The notes under the pieces: model-generated
Told to the model about the DNA's origin: nothing
Seen by the model: the letters and a program-made list of their open reading frames with translations, nothing else
Database searches by the model: none
Shown: piece by piece, positions 16,238 to 29,026 of the stretch
Numbering within the stretch: the first letter of the stretch is position 1
How the letters are laid out: each line of letters starts with the position of its first letter
Position numbers and translations under genes: made by a program
DNA from: Deltaproteobacteria bacterium
Lineage (GTDB): Bacteria; Myxococcota_A; Polyangia; GCA-2747355; JADLHG01
Length of the DNA: 64,000 nt
Direction: 5' to 3'
NCBI GenBank assembly: GCA_020848905.1
Contig: JADLHG010000004.1
Location: 1 to 64,000 of the forward strand

Positions 16238-17517
16238 CAGGCGACACCCTCGGGCTTGAGCGGCGCCTTCTGCTCGACCAGGTAGTCGCGCACCTTGCGG
16301 AAGCCCGCGAGCAGGTACTTCTCGACCTCCTCCATCGTGTTGGCCGCCGTGAGCGTGATCCGGAGCTCCTCCTGCCCCTTGGGGACCATGGGGTAGGGCC
16401 CGAGGGTGAGCAGCACCCCCGCGTCGAAGAGGATCTTGGATGCCGCGATGAGGCGCTCGGTCTCTCCGGCCCAGACGCAGATGATCGGGAAGTAGTTGTC
16501 GTTGTTGACGTGGAAACCGAGCTCCTTCAGCCCGTCGACGGCGCGCTTGGTCACCTGGTAGAGGTTCTTGCGGTACTGCTCCCCGCGCACCTCGTTGACC
16601 GCAAAGCCGGCGTAGAGGCTGGCGAGCGACGCGGTGGGGCAGGGACCCGAGAGGTCGTAGGGGGTCGCGTAGGCCTTGATGAAGGCCTTGAAGCTCTTGC
16701 TGCAGGCGATGCCCGCCGCGAGCGAGGAGTAGGCCTTCGAGAACCCCGTCACGTAGATGATGTTGTCTTCTTCGTAGCGCATCCCGTAGTGCGCCACGAT
16801 GCCGTTGCCGCGGTGCCCGTACGGCATCTCCGCGTCGGGCTTCTCCCCCACCACCCCCCAGCCGTGGGCGTCGTCGACGTAGATCATGGCCTCGTATTTC
16901 TTGGCCAGCGCGGAGAGGCGGGGCAGGTCGGGGTACTCGCCCGTCATGCTGTATACGCCGTCCACCAGGATCAGCTTGCGCGGCGCGGCGCGGTGCGTGG
17001 CGAGGAGCTCCTCGAGTCGGGCGTAGTCGTTCTGGACGAAGCTCACCAGCTTGCAGCCGCTGTCTCTGGCCATCTTGGCCGCCTCGTACATCGTCATGTG
17101 CGCCGACTTGTCGAGGAACATCACCCCTTCCTTCTCCATCAGCGCGGGGATCACGCCCACGTGGATCAGGGTCACCGTGGGCAGGATGAGGAAGTCGGGG
17201 GCGCCGGTGAGCGCGGCCAGCTTGTCCTCGCACTCCTGGTAGAGGTGGGGGCTCGCGACCAGGCGGCACCAGCTGGGGTGGATCCCCCATCGACGCAGCG
17301 CCGGCGGGATGGCGTCCATGATCTCCTCGTCGAGGTCGTAGCCGAGGTAGTTGCACGAGGCGAAGTCGGCGACCCAGTGGTCGTCGATCTTGATCATGCG
17401 TCCCTTGATCTCGACGGCGTCCGCGTCGAACATCCGGCTGCGCTGGAGCACCTCGTGGATGCTCGCGCGCTGCGACCGCAGGTTCAGGTCGATCACCGAC
17501 TCAACGAGGGTTTTCAT
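16237..17517 (-). CDS. Alpha-oxoamine synthase family PLP enzyme (AOS-2)
   Basis: 426 residues from the ATG at 17517, with GGAGAG a few bases upstream. It has the AOS features: SAHMTMYEAAK (stacking His, H140), YVDDAHGWGVVG, and FSKAYSSLAAGIACS with the PLP lysine at K261. The same unusual HPSWCRLVASPHLY replaces the GSR patch, and the segment PYGHRGNGIVA is shared with AOS-1 (PYGRRGNGLVR). The pair therefore arose by duplication and now flanks the adenylation gene. It presumably condenses an amino acid with an acyl or aminoacyl thioester. Two AOS genes in one operon suggest two successive condensations or a heteromeric enzyme, like eukaryotic serine palmitoyltransferase; both copies here keep the lysine. 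Confidence 0.88.
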   Translation of the reverse strand: MKTLVESVIDLNLRSQRASIHEVLQRSRMFDADAVEIKGRMIKIDDHWVADFASCNYLGYDLDEEIMDAIPPALRRWGIHPSWCRLVASPHLYQECEDKLAALTGAPDFLILPTVTLIHVGVIPALMEKEGVMFLDKSAHMTMYEAAKMARDSGCKLVSFVQNDYARLEELLATHRAAPRKLILVDGVYSMTGEYPDLPRLSALAKKYEAMIYVDDAHGWGVVGEKPDAEMPYGHRGNGIVAHYGMRYEEDNIIYVTGFSKAYSSLAAGIACSKSFKAFIKAYATPYDLSGPCPTASLASLYAGFAVNEVRGEQYRKNLYQVTKRAVDGLKELGFHVNNDNYFPIICVWAGETERLIAASKILFDAGVLLTLGPYPMVPKGQEELRITLTAANTMEEVEKYLLAGFRKVRDYLVEQKAPLKPEGVA

Positions 17518-17558
17518 CGCAGTCTCTCCTTGGAAAACGGTCGTTCCGCGCGATGGCG

Positions 17559-18362
17559 TTAGCGGGGGCGGGCGGCATCCTCTTGAGGGACGAAGAAGTA
17601 GCCGATGCCGATGCGGTCCAGCTTCAAACACATTTCCAGTCGGTAGTTCACGGCGGCGAAGAGGCGGGTCAGGTACTCCTCGCGATAGGCGTAGGCCCGC
17701 AGCCCCTCGCGCGAGCGGATGACCACGCCCTTCGGCAGGTCTTGCGCCACGAGTCCCGAGTAGTGGCACTGCTCGTAGTAGGTGATGCGGAGGTTCGTCG
17801 TCTCGGGGTCCGTCGAGTAGGTCGAGACGAGCGCGCTCGCCTGCGTGTGAGCCAGAGCGCGCAGGACCATCGACGGGCGCGCGAGGTTGCCGAAGCAGTT
17901 GAAGGGGAAGAGGGTGATCACCCGGTTGCCGTGCCCCTGGAGGCCCTCGTGCTCGAAGAGTCGGCCGAGCTCCTCCACGGACTCGATGTGCAGCTTGCTG
18001 CGAAGGTCGGGGCGCGTGGGCACGTGGAGCTTCCGGCCCGCGTCCACCAGCGCGGCCACGAGGTCCAGGCCGTCGTAGTTCAGGTCGCGCTCGGCGGCCC
18101 AGGGGCGGTATCGCCCGTGTCCGCAGCCCACCTCGATCAGGTGATTGCGGTCGGGGAGCGCCCGGAAGAGGCGATCGAGGGCCACCGCCTCCTCGTTGAG
18201 GTAGTTCTCCACCTCCGGGGTGTTGCGCACGTCGTCGAACATGCGCGCCCCCCCCTCCTCGCCGTAGAACTGGGCCACTTCCTTGTCGAAGCAGGTCCAG
18301 ACCACCTCACCGGTCGGAACGATGGGCATACTCTGCGAGTCGGGAAGGCGTGATTGGCTCAT
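17559..18362 (-). CDS. Class I SAM-dependent methyltransferase
   Basis: 267 residues. The SAM-binding motif I is HLIEVGCGHGRYRPW (about 74-88), followed by an acidic motif II region (NYDGLDLVAALVDAG). The central part (RVITLFPFNCFGNLARP) fits the motif IV loop, and the C-terminal half is beta-rich (LRITYYEQCHYSGL). It is the first gene of the biosynthetic operon, 41 nt before AOS-2, so it most likely N-, O- or C-methylates an intermediate or the product. The substrate is not predictable. The upstream region carries a direct repeat that may be a regulator site. Confidence 0.8.
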   Translation of the reverse strand: MSQSRLPDSQSMPIVPTGEVVWTCFDKEVAQFYGEEGGARMFDDVRNTPEVENYLNEEAVALDRLFRALPDRNHLIEVGCGHGRYRPWAAERDLNYDGLDLVAALVDAGRKLHVPTRPDLRSKLHIESVEELGRLFEHEGLQGHGNRVITLFPFNCFGNLARPSMVLRALAHTQASALVSTYSTDPETTNLRITYYEQCHYSGLVAQDLPKGVVIRSREGLRAYAYREEYLTRLFAAVNYRLEMCLKLDRIGIGYFFVPQEDAARPR

Positions 18363-18444
18363 GGGCTGGTGTACGAACCTTGGTGGGCGTTAGTTCCCGG
18401 GTTTCGACGGCTTCGAGTCTACCCCGTGCGTTGGAGACGCGGCA

Positions 18445-18490
18445 ATGGGCTTGGCGCGAGCGGTCGATGGGCTTGGCGCGCGACCGGTCG
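18445..18490. repeat. 22-bp-period direct repeat upstream of the biosynthetic operon
   Basis: ATGGGCTTGGCGCG occurs at 18445-18458 and again at 18467-18480, each followed by a CGGTCG-containing tail; the second tail, CGACCGGTCG at 18481-18490, is a perfect palindrome. The 22-bp period equals about two helical turns. It lies 83-128 bp upstream of the methyltransferase start, where operator or activator sites would be expected. It is also within 120 bp of the end of actF, so it could be incidental to that gene's 3' region. Confidence 0.5.
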
Positions 18491-18563
18491 GCCGGGCCGC
18501 GCCGGCGCCATCAAGGGGAAGTGGCGGGAAGCCCCGGCAGGTCGCAGAGAGCTCTGCGGGAGG

Positions 18564-19784
18564 CTAGAAGTTCTCGAAGGAGACGGATTCGGCGAGGCGC
18601 GGGTCCTTGACCGGCACGAGGGGGACCTTCTTCATCCGCCAGCCGATGAGCCCCACGAAGAGGCCGCCGACGCCCACGAAGGCCGCCACGTCGATGAGGG
18701 TCACGTGCGGACCCGCCTTGTGAAAGACCGGCATGACTAGCCAGTAGAGGTCCGCGGCCTGCATGCAGATGATCCAGATCGCGGCGAGGAAGAGGGCCCC
18801 TCGGGTGCGCTTGATGGTTCGTGGGAGCAGAAAGAAGAAGGGGACCACGAAGTGGCCCACGCCGAGCAGAATGCTGAGGTACTTCCAGGTCCCGTCCCAG
18901 CGGTAGGCGAACCAGACCGTCTCCTCGGGGAGATTGGCGTACCAGATGAGCATGTACTGTGAGAAGGCGATGTAGGCCCAGAAGACGGTGAAGGCGAACA
19001 TCAGCTTGCCCAGGTCGTGAAAGTGCTCGGTGGTGATGAGCTCTGACCCCGGGACCTTCGCCTTGCGCATGGCCATCGCGATGAGCGCCATGGTCGAGTA
19101 GGTGGTCACGATGGAGCCCGCGAAGTAGTAGACCCCGAACATGGTCGAGAACCAGTGGGGGTCGCGGGTCATGATCCAGTCGATGGCAGCGTAGCTGACC
19201 GTGACGCCGAAGATGGCGATCGCCGGGCCGCTCATGACCTGCATGCGGCGGGTCAGCTCCTTGTCGCCGGTCTTGTCCTGGGTGGTGGTGCGCTTCCAGT
19301 AGTAGCGGGCAAGCAGGGCCCAGGCGCCGAGGAAGACGCCGGCGCGAATGAAGAAGAAGGTCGGATTGAGGTACGGAGCCTTGTGCTTGAGCAGCTCGTC
19401 GTGCGCCACCGCCTCGGGATGCGACCAGTGATAGAGGTCGTGGAGCCCGATCGCGATGGGGATGAAGAGGACGATGAAGAGCGGCAGCGTGGACATCAGG
19501 AGCTCGGCGATGCGGCGCACGACCACGCTCCAGCCGGCGCGGGCGGCGTATTGCACGAGCACGAAGAAGAGGCCGCCGAGCCCGAGGCTCAGCCAGAAGA
19601 GGAAGGCCACGAGATACGACGGGAAGAGGTCGTGGCGGTGGGACATCCCGAGGCCGAACGCGGCCCCGAGGCCGAGGAGGCCCAGCACCGCGCCGATGGC
19701 CGGGATCTTGTTCCAGCCGTGCCCCGCGGGGAGCGCGAGCTTCTCCGCGGTGAGGGAGCTGAGGTCGGGTCCGTGGTGGCTCAT
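18564..19784 (-). CDS. actF: Alternative complex III membrane subunit ActF (quinol:cytochrome c oxidoreductase)
   Basis: 406 residues with about ten membrane segments. It matches the NrfD-like ActF/ActC family: HDLFPSYLVAFLFWLSLGLGG, ARAGWSVVVRRIAE, AIDWIMTRDPHWFSTMFGVY and YLSILLGVGHFVVPFFFLLPR. ActF is the smaller of the two large membrane subunits of alternative complex III, which oxidises menaquinol and reduces cytochrome c or a bound oxidase. The ATG overlaps the actE stop by 4 nt. It is the last gene of the act operon. In many genomes oxidase subunit genes follow, but here the biosynthetic cluster does. Confidence 0.93.
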   Translation of the reverse strand: MSHHGPDLSSLTAEKLALPAGHGWNKIPAIGAVLGLLGLGAAFGLGMSHRHDLFPSYLVAFLFWLSLGLGGLFFVLVQYAARAGWSVVVRRIAELLMSTLPLFIVLFIPIAIGLHDLYHWSHPEAVAHDELLKHKAPYLNPTFFFIRAGVFLGAWALLARYYWKRTTTQDKTGDKELTRRMQVMSGPAIAIFGVTVSYAAIDWIMTRDPHWFSTMFGVYYFAGSIVTTYSTMALIAMAMRKAKVPGSELITTEHFHDLGKLMFAFTVFWAYIAFSQYMLIWYANLPEETVWFAYRWDGTWKYLSILLGVGHFVVPFFFLLPRTIKRTRGALFLAAIWIICMQAADLYWLVMPVFHKAGPHVTLIDVAAFVGVGGLFVGLIGWRMKKVPLVPVKDPRLAESVSFENF

Positions 19785-20464
19785 CGCTTGCCCTCCTCGG
19801 GGGCACCGCCGGCGCCGCCTGCGGGCGCGGTCCAGCCCTTCTGCTGGACCACCTCGGCCGGGACGTCGGCCAGGGGCGCGTGATGGCTTGACTGCAGGGC
19901 TCGCACGTACGCCGCGATGGCCCAGCGCTCCTGCGTGGGGATCTGGGCCCGGTAGGCGGGCATGGTGCGGACGCCGTTCGTCGCCACGTCGTAGAGCTGG
20001 CCGACGGGGAAGGCTCGCAGGCGCGCGTCGTGGAAGGTCGGGACCTTCACCATCCCGACCTTGGTGCCCCGGATGGCCACCATGCCGTTGCCGTCCCCGG
20101 CCATGCCGTGGCAAGGCGCGCAGTAGATGTTGAAGCGGTCCTGTCCCCGCTCGAGGAGGGCGCGCGTGAGCCGCATCGGGAGCACCGGTGCGAACTGGCC
20201 CGCGACCTTTCCCTCGTGGAGGTGGTCGTTCTCCCGCAGCTCGCCGATGGCCACGGTCCCCGGTACCGGCGGCCGCATGGCGCGCTGGTCCTCGAAGAAC
20301 GGGTTCGGCTCCTGCGGGTCGAAGCGGCTCTGGTTGTCCATGTTGGGGTTCAAATGGACGGGGGGCTCGGCGGAGAGATCGCCGCGGCAGCCGAGCCCGA
20401 GGAGGCTCGCTGCCGTGAGGATGGTCAGCCGTAGAGCGAAAGGTCGTCTGTGGGCGTCGCGCAT
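19781..20464 (-). CDS. actE: Alternative complex III cytochrome c subunit ActE (lipoprotein)
   Basis: 227 residues from the ATG at 20464; an adjacent GTG would add one residue. The signal sequence ends in a lipobox LLGLGC (C26), so it is probably a periplasm-facing lipoprotein. One heme c site, CAPCH (C115-H119), is followed by GMAGDGNGMVA, and an axial Met is likely in NGVRTMPAYR, the standard class I cytochrome c arrangement. In the complex ActE carries electrons out to the acceptor. It follows actD after 7 nt and overlaps actF by 4 nt. The C-terminus is Gly/Ala rich. Confidence 0.92.
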   Translation of the reverse strand: MRDAHRRPFALRLTILTAASLLGLGCRGDLSAEPPVHLNPNMDNQSRFDPQEPNPFFEDQRAMRPPVPGTVAIGELRENDHLHEGKVAGQFAPVLPMRLTRALLERGQDRFNIYCAPCHGMAGDGNGMVAIRGTKVGMVKVPTFHDARLRAFPVGQLYDVATNGVRTMPAYRAQIPTQERWAIAAYVRALQSSHHAPLADVPAEVVQQKGWTAPAGGAGGAPEEGKR

Positions 20465-20471
20465 CACGGGC

Positions 20472-21019
20472 CTAGTCCTGCACCAGCTCCACGTGGCTCG
20501 CCCCGAGTTTTTGCAGGAGCTGCGTGGTCTGCTCCTCGCGGTACTTCGGGTCGTCGGCCTCGATGGAGAGGAAGAACTTGTCGTCGGTCACGCGCTCGAA
20601 GCGCGCGGAGGAGAAGAGCGGGTGGTGAAACCGCGGCAGCTTGTTGAAGCCGAACATGCCGAAGACCGCGCCGAGGGCCGAGAAGAGCACCATCAGCTCG
20701 AACATGATCGGCACGAAGGCCTGCCAGCTGAAGAAGGGCTTGCCGCCGATGACCACCGGATAGTCGACGGCGCTGATCCACCACTGCAGGAGCAGCGCGC
20801 CGCCGGCCCCCGTGAGCCCCATGACGAGCACGACCCAGGGGAGCTTGGACTGCTTCAGCCCCATGGCCTTGTCCATGCCGTGCACGGGGAAGGGGGTGTG
20901 CACGTCCCAGCGCGTATAGCCCGCGTCGCGGACGCTCTCGGCGGCGTGGTAGATCGCCGCCGGCGTCTCGAACTCGGCCAGCACACCGAAGGTCTTGGAG
21001 GTGGGAGCCTGGGCCGTCA

Positions 21020-21020
<1 letters not shown>
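20472..21020 (-). CDS. actD: Alternative complex III subunit ActD (DUF3341)
   Basis: 182 residues. The N-terminal part has the DUF3341 pattern GVLAEFETPAAIYHAAESVRD and YTRWDVHTPFPVHGMDKAMG, followed by two membrane segments (LPWVVLVMGLTGAGGALLLQW and AFVPIMFELMVLFSALGAVFG) and a cytoplasmic or periplasmic tail (RVTDDKFFLSIEADDP). This is the usual layout of ActD, a non-cofactor structural subunit of alternative complex III. The ATG overlaps the actC stop by one base. Confidence 0.93.
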
Positions 21021-22468
<1,448 letters not shown>

Positions 22469-22471
22469 GGG

Positions 22472-25530
<3,059 letters not shown>

Positions 25531-25534
<4 letters not shown>

Positions 25535-26178
25535 CGATGGCATCCAGAGCAGTACACGGGCGGCTTGAGGGTGCGCGTGCGTTGCGGGTCCTTCGCGGCG
25601 TCGTATTTCGCCTCGGCCGGGCTGTAGGCCATGTTCGTGATCTGGCCTTTCGGACGGAGGTGCGGCGTCGGGTTGCGGTGGCACTCCAGGCACCACCCCA
25701 TGCTGAGCGACTGGTCTTGGCGGACCACCGGCATCTGATCGATGCGTCCGTGGCAGCTCGCGCAGCCCACCCCCGCGGCGAGGTGCACGCTGTGATCGAA
25801 ATAGGCGTAGTCGGGGAGCATGTGGACGCGGACCCACTCGATCGGCTTGCCCGTGGCGGCGCTCTGCCGCACCGGCGCCAGCTTGGGGCTGTCCTTGCGA
25901 ATGGTGGCGTGGCAGTTCATGCAGGTCTGCGTCGGAGGGATGGCCGCGAAGGCGCCGCGTTCCACCGTGCTGTGGCAGTAGCGACAATCCATGCCGAGCT
26001 CGCCGGCGTGCTGCTGGTGGCTGAAGGCGACCGGCTGCTCCGGCTGATAGCCCACGTCCGTGTACTTGGGGGAGCCCCAGTACCAGACCGCGGCCACCAC
26101 GACGATGCCGCCCATGGGGACCGCACCGCCGAGGATGAGAGGAATTTTATTGGTCCAACGAGGGAAGATGACCGCCAC
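25531..26178 (-). CDS. actA: Alternative complex III pentaheme cytochrome c subunit ActA
   Basis: 215 residues with one N-terminal membrane anchor (about 12-34) and five CxxCH heme c sites: CRYCH (65-69), CMNCH (86-90), CASCH (139-143), CLECH (163-167) and CSGCH (210-214). Additional His residues (FSHQQHAGE, YFDHSVHLA) are candidate distal ligands. Five hemes and one anchor is the known ActA layout. The fifth heme motif sits two residues from the C-terminus, so the 4-nt overlap with actB covers the codons just after it. It is the first gene of the operon. Confidence 0.95.
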
Positions 26179-26508
26179 GTGCGTACCCTAGTTATCGAAG
26201 TGCCGAGGCGCCGAACGGCAGGAGGGGGTCTCGGCTCGGTGATGGGACTGCGCTCTCTCTTCGCCGGTCAGGTGGAACATCGCTGCATCCATCGCGCGTC
26301 CAGTGGGAGGCCGTCGAGCTCTTTCTCCGTCGGCGATCACGTTCTGGCGCGCCTTGCGCGGGCGTACACTAGCCGCGGAGGCTTCGGACGGCAACACTTT
26401 TCCGACGCGTGCGCGCGCTCCGTTCGGGCATCGAAGGTGCTGATAAGACGCAGCTTGGGAGTGGGTCGCCCAGCGCTCCTGCGGGGTGCGTTTCGGGGCG
26501 CGGGGGAT
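26179..26508. other. Upstream region of the act operon, 330 bp
   Basis: This lies between two minus-strand transcription units: the SCO-like gene ends at 26509 and actA starts at 26178. No ORF or RNA gene is supported. It contains the promoter-like pair annotated separately. The act genes therefore can be transcribed independently of the upstream ctaA-ctaB-ABC-SCO group. Confidence 0.4.
26366..26394 (-). promoter_or_regulatory. Candidate promoter of the act operon
   Basis: On the minus strand TTGCCG (26394-26389) and TAGTGT (26371-26366) are separated by 17 nt, a housekeeping-sigma spacing. The -10 match is modest. It would give a 5' leader near 180 nt for actA. Pattern only. Confidence 0.3.
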
Positions 26509-27210
26509 CTACGGCTTCGGGAGCCAGACGTGCAGGCCACGGTGATATGCCTCGTCGGTGCCGAGCTCGTCGGTGCGGTAGCTGCCGCGCAGGTTGCCCG
26601 CTGCGTCGATGAGGTAGAGCCGGGCCTGGTGCGCCAGCGCCTCGAGCTCGGAGACGGTGGTTCCCTTCGGCACGGCGAAACCGCTGGCGCGGGCGAGCGC
26701 CTCGAGGAGCGGCTTCAGCGCCTCGGGCGGCCCCGAGAGGAGCCGGAGCCGCGGCGAGACGAGCTTGCGCTGCGCCAGGTAGGCGCTCGCCCCGCGGCGC
26801 GCCTCGGCCGGCGGATCGACGGCTACCGCCACGAGCTGCACGGGGATCTTCATGTAGTCGTAGCGGCGAATGAGCGTCTTGAGCGCGCGGGCCACGGGGA
26901 CGCAATGCACGGCGCAGGACATGCGCACGAGGGCGAGGTGATAGACCTGGCCGGCGAGTTCGGCCGACCCCGAGGGGCGTCCGGCGGTGTCCTCGAGCCG
27001 GTACGCGGGGAGCTTGGCCACCACGGGGGGCGGCGCGGGGACCCGCCGCAGGCACGGACGCAGCGCGGTCATGGCCGCCATCCCCCCGATGGCAGCCCAG
27101 ACGTAGGGGTTGCGCCAGATGGGGCGGCGCGGTTCGGCGGCCGGGTGCGCTCCGTCGTCTGACGACGGTGCGGAACTCGGCGCTCCGCCGGCGACGGGGT
27201 CGTGGCTCAT
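26509..27210 (-). CDS. Divergent SCO1/SenC-like protein, membrane anchored
   Basis: 233 residues: a disordered N-terminus, one membrane segment (about 36-52), then a thioredoxin-like fold. The CxxxC is MSCAVHC (C99, C103) and a His precedes the last strand in ALAHQARLYLID, so the SCO copper ligand set is retained although overall similarity to the SCO1-like protein at 372-1040 is low. It overlaps the ABC permease stop by 4 nt and is the last gene of the heme A/O synthase group. The context supports a job in CuA insertion or thiol reduction during oxidase assembly. Confidence 0.8.
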   Translation of the reverse strand: MSHDPVAGGAPSSAPSSDDGAHPAAEPRRPIWRNPYVWAAIGGMAAMTALRPCLRRVPAPPPVVAKLPAYRLEDTAGRPSGSAELAGQVYHLALVRMSCAVHCVPVARALKTLIRRYDYMKIPVQLVAVAVDPPAEARRGASAYLAQRKLVSPRLRLLSGPPEALKPLLEALARASGFAVPKGTTVSELEALAHQARLYLIDAAGNLRGSYRTDELGTDEAYHRGLHVWLPKP

Positions 27211-28055
27211 TCGCGGCGCGCGCCGCCACGTCGCGTGGCCAGCACGGCGAGCGCGAAGCCCGCGAGGGAGAGGGCCCCGAGCACGAGGAGGCTCGTGCCG
27301 AGCCCTGGGCCGCGGGTGGGGGCGCCCGGCCCGGCGAGGGCGGCCCGCACGCCGGACACGATGTACGAGATGGGGTTGAAGCGGACGACTACGCCCATCC
27401 AGGAGGCCGGCGCGGGAAACATTGCGCCGGAGACCATCCAGAGCGGAATGAGGACCACGCTCATGACGGCGTGGTAGCCCTGGGTCGAGGACATGACCCA
27501 GGCCATGGAGAAGCTCAGGGTAGTGAGCGTGACCGAACCGAGGAGGAGCACGAGCAGGAGCGCGGGCCAGGAGACCTGACCGAACGAGTAGCCCGCGAGC
27601 GGGGCCGCGCCGAGCAGGATCGCGGTCTGGATCAGCGCCATGGTGGTGACCCCCGCGGTCTTGCCGAGGACCAGCGCGCCGCGCGAGCCGGGAGCGACCA
27701 GGACAGCCTGCAGGAACCCCAGCTGGCGGTCCTCGATCACCGAGATGGTGCCGAAGATGGCGGTGAAGAGGACCGTCATCACGAGCACGCCGGGGTAGAA
27801 GTAGGTCAGGTAGCTCGGGCCACCGCCCGGCATGCGGAAGGTCTCCGCCAGGCCGCTGCCCAGCATGACCCAGAAGAGCACCGGCTGGGCCAGCACGCCG
27901 ATCCAGCGCGAGCGCTCTCGCGCCAGCCGCAGGAGATCCCGCCACCAGAGGGACGAGATGACGCCCCACTCCTGGGCGAGCCAGCTCACCGCGTGCTCCT
28001 CCGCGCGGCGCGGAGCGCGCTCGGCCGGCGCGGCTGCTGCGTGGTCACCGCTCAT
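27207..28055 (-). CDS. ABC-2 type transporter permease
   Basis: 282 residues with about six membrane segments (for example LTYFYPGVLVMTVLFTAIFG and YHAVMSVVLIPLWMVSGAMF) and the ABC-2 loop ISVIEDRQLGFLQAVLVAPGSR. The ATG overlaps the ATPase stop by 4 nt. With the ATPase it forms an exporter whose genes are embedded between heme O synthase and a SCO-like gene. ABC-2 transporters in such positions are sometimes annotated in oxidase or heme assembly, but the substrate is unknown. Confidence 0.88.
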   Translation of the reverse strand: MSGDHAAAAPAERAPRRAEEHAVSWLAQEWGVISSLWWRDLLRLARERSRWIGVLAQPVLFWVMLGSGLAETFRMPGGGPSYLTYFYPGVLVMTVLFTAIFGTISVIEDRQLGFLQAVLVAPGSRGALVLGKTAGVTTMALIQTAILLGAAPLAGYSFGQVSWPALLLVLLLGSVTLTTLSFSMAWVMSSTQGYHAVMSVVLIPLWMVSGAMFPAPASWMGVVVRFNPISYIVSGVRAALAGPGAPTRGPGLGTSLLVLGALSLAGFALAVLATRRGGARRE

Positions 28056-29026
28056 GCTGCCGTGGCCTCCTCCTGGGTCGGCTCGTCGTCGAGGGACTGG
28101 CCGGTGAGCTTGAGGAAGACGTCGGCCAGGCTCGGCCGCCGCAAGCTGACGGTCGAGAAGCGCCCCGCGGGAAAAGCCTCGACGAGGCGCGGGATCAGCT
28201 CGTGGCCCGCGTCGTGTTCGATGAGCAGCCCGTCGTGGGTGATGAGGCTGGCGAGTCCCAGGCGATCCTTCACCTCTAGGGCGAGGGTGCGAGGCTCGGC
28301 GGCCTGCACGGACACCACGTCGCGGCCGATCTGGCGGCGCAGGTTCTCGGGGGTATCGAGGGCGCGGAGTTGGCCTCGGCAGAGGACGAGGAGCCGGTCG
28401 CACTGCTCGGCCTCTTCGGGGCGATGCGTGGCCAGAAGGAGGCTGAGCTCGCGGCTCGTGCGCATGGCCTGCACCAGCTTCCAGGTCGCGCGAAAGGCCG
28501 ACTCGTCGAGTCCGGCGGTCGGCTCGTCGAGCAGCAGGAGCCGCGGTCGGTGCAGCACGGCCCGCGCCAAGTCGAGGCGTCGGCGCATTCCGCCCGAGAA
28601 GACGGCCACTGGCTCGTCGGCGCGCTCGTGCAGGCCCGCCAGGAGGAGCTGCTCCAGCGTGCGCCGATGGGCCTCGGCCCCGCGGATGCCGTACAGGCGC
28701 GCGGCGAGCATGAGGTTCTGTCGCGCGGTCAGCTTGGGGTCCAGGCTCGGGGACTGAAACGCCACGCCGAGCGTGGACCGCAGGGCACGGCTGCGACTCG
28801 GCCAGGGCTCGCCGCGAAAGCGCAGCACGCCGCGCTGGGCGGAGAGGAGCCCCGCGGCCAGGCCGAGCAGGGTGGACTTGCCGCTCCCGTTCGGGCCGAG
28901 CAGGCCGAGAGCTTCGCCCCGATGGAGCGCGAAGGAGATGTCCTCCAGCACCGTCCTCGCGCCGTAGGCCAGGCAGAGGCCTTCTGCAGCGAGAACGGGC
29001 TGGCTCTCGTTGTGCGTCGCGGTCAC
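28052..29026 (-). CDS. ABC transporter ATP-binding protein
   Basis: 324 residues from the GTG at 29026, which overlaps the ctaB stop by 4 nt. Walker A is GLLGPNGSGKSTLL, the signature is VFSGGMRRRLDLARA, Walker B plus D-loop is LLLLDEPTAGLDES, and the switch His is in LLATHRPEEAEQ. The C-terminal region after about residue 215 (GRDVVSVQAAEPRTLAL and FSTVSLRRPSLADVFLKLTG) is the extension typical of drug/CcmA-like ABC-2 ATPases. It drives the neighbouring permease. Confidence 0.92.
   Translation of the reverse strand: MTATHNESQPVLAAEGLCLAYGARTVLEDISFALHRGEALGLLGPNGSGKSTLLGLAAGLLSAQRGVLRFRGEPWPSRSRALRSTLGVAFQSPSLDPKLTARQNLMLAARLYGIRGAEAHRRTLEQLLLAGLHERADEPVAVFSGGMRRRLDLARAVLHRPRLLLLDEPTAGLDESAFRATWKLVQAMRTSRELSLLLATHRPEEAEQCDRLLVLCRGQLRALDTPENLRRQIGRDVVSVQAAEPRTLALEVKDRLGLASLITHDGLLIEHDAGHELIPRLVEAFPAGRFSTVSLRRPSLADVFLKLTGQSLDDEPTQEEATAA

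Noticed and set aside
13409-16285. 958-codon plus-strand reading frame over the AOS-1 and adenylation genes
   Set aside because: No domain pattern, antisense to two genes with complete catalytic motifs.
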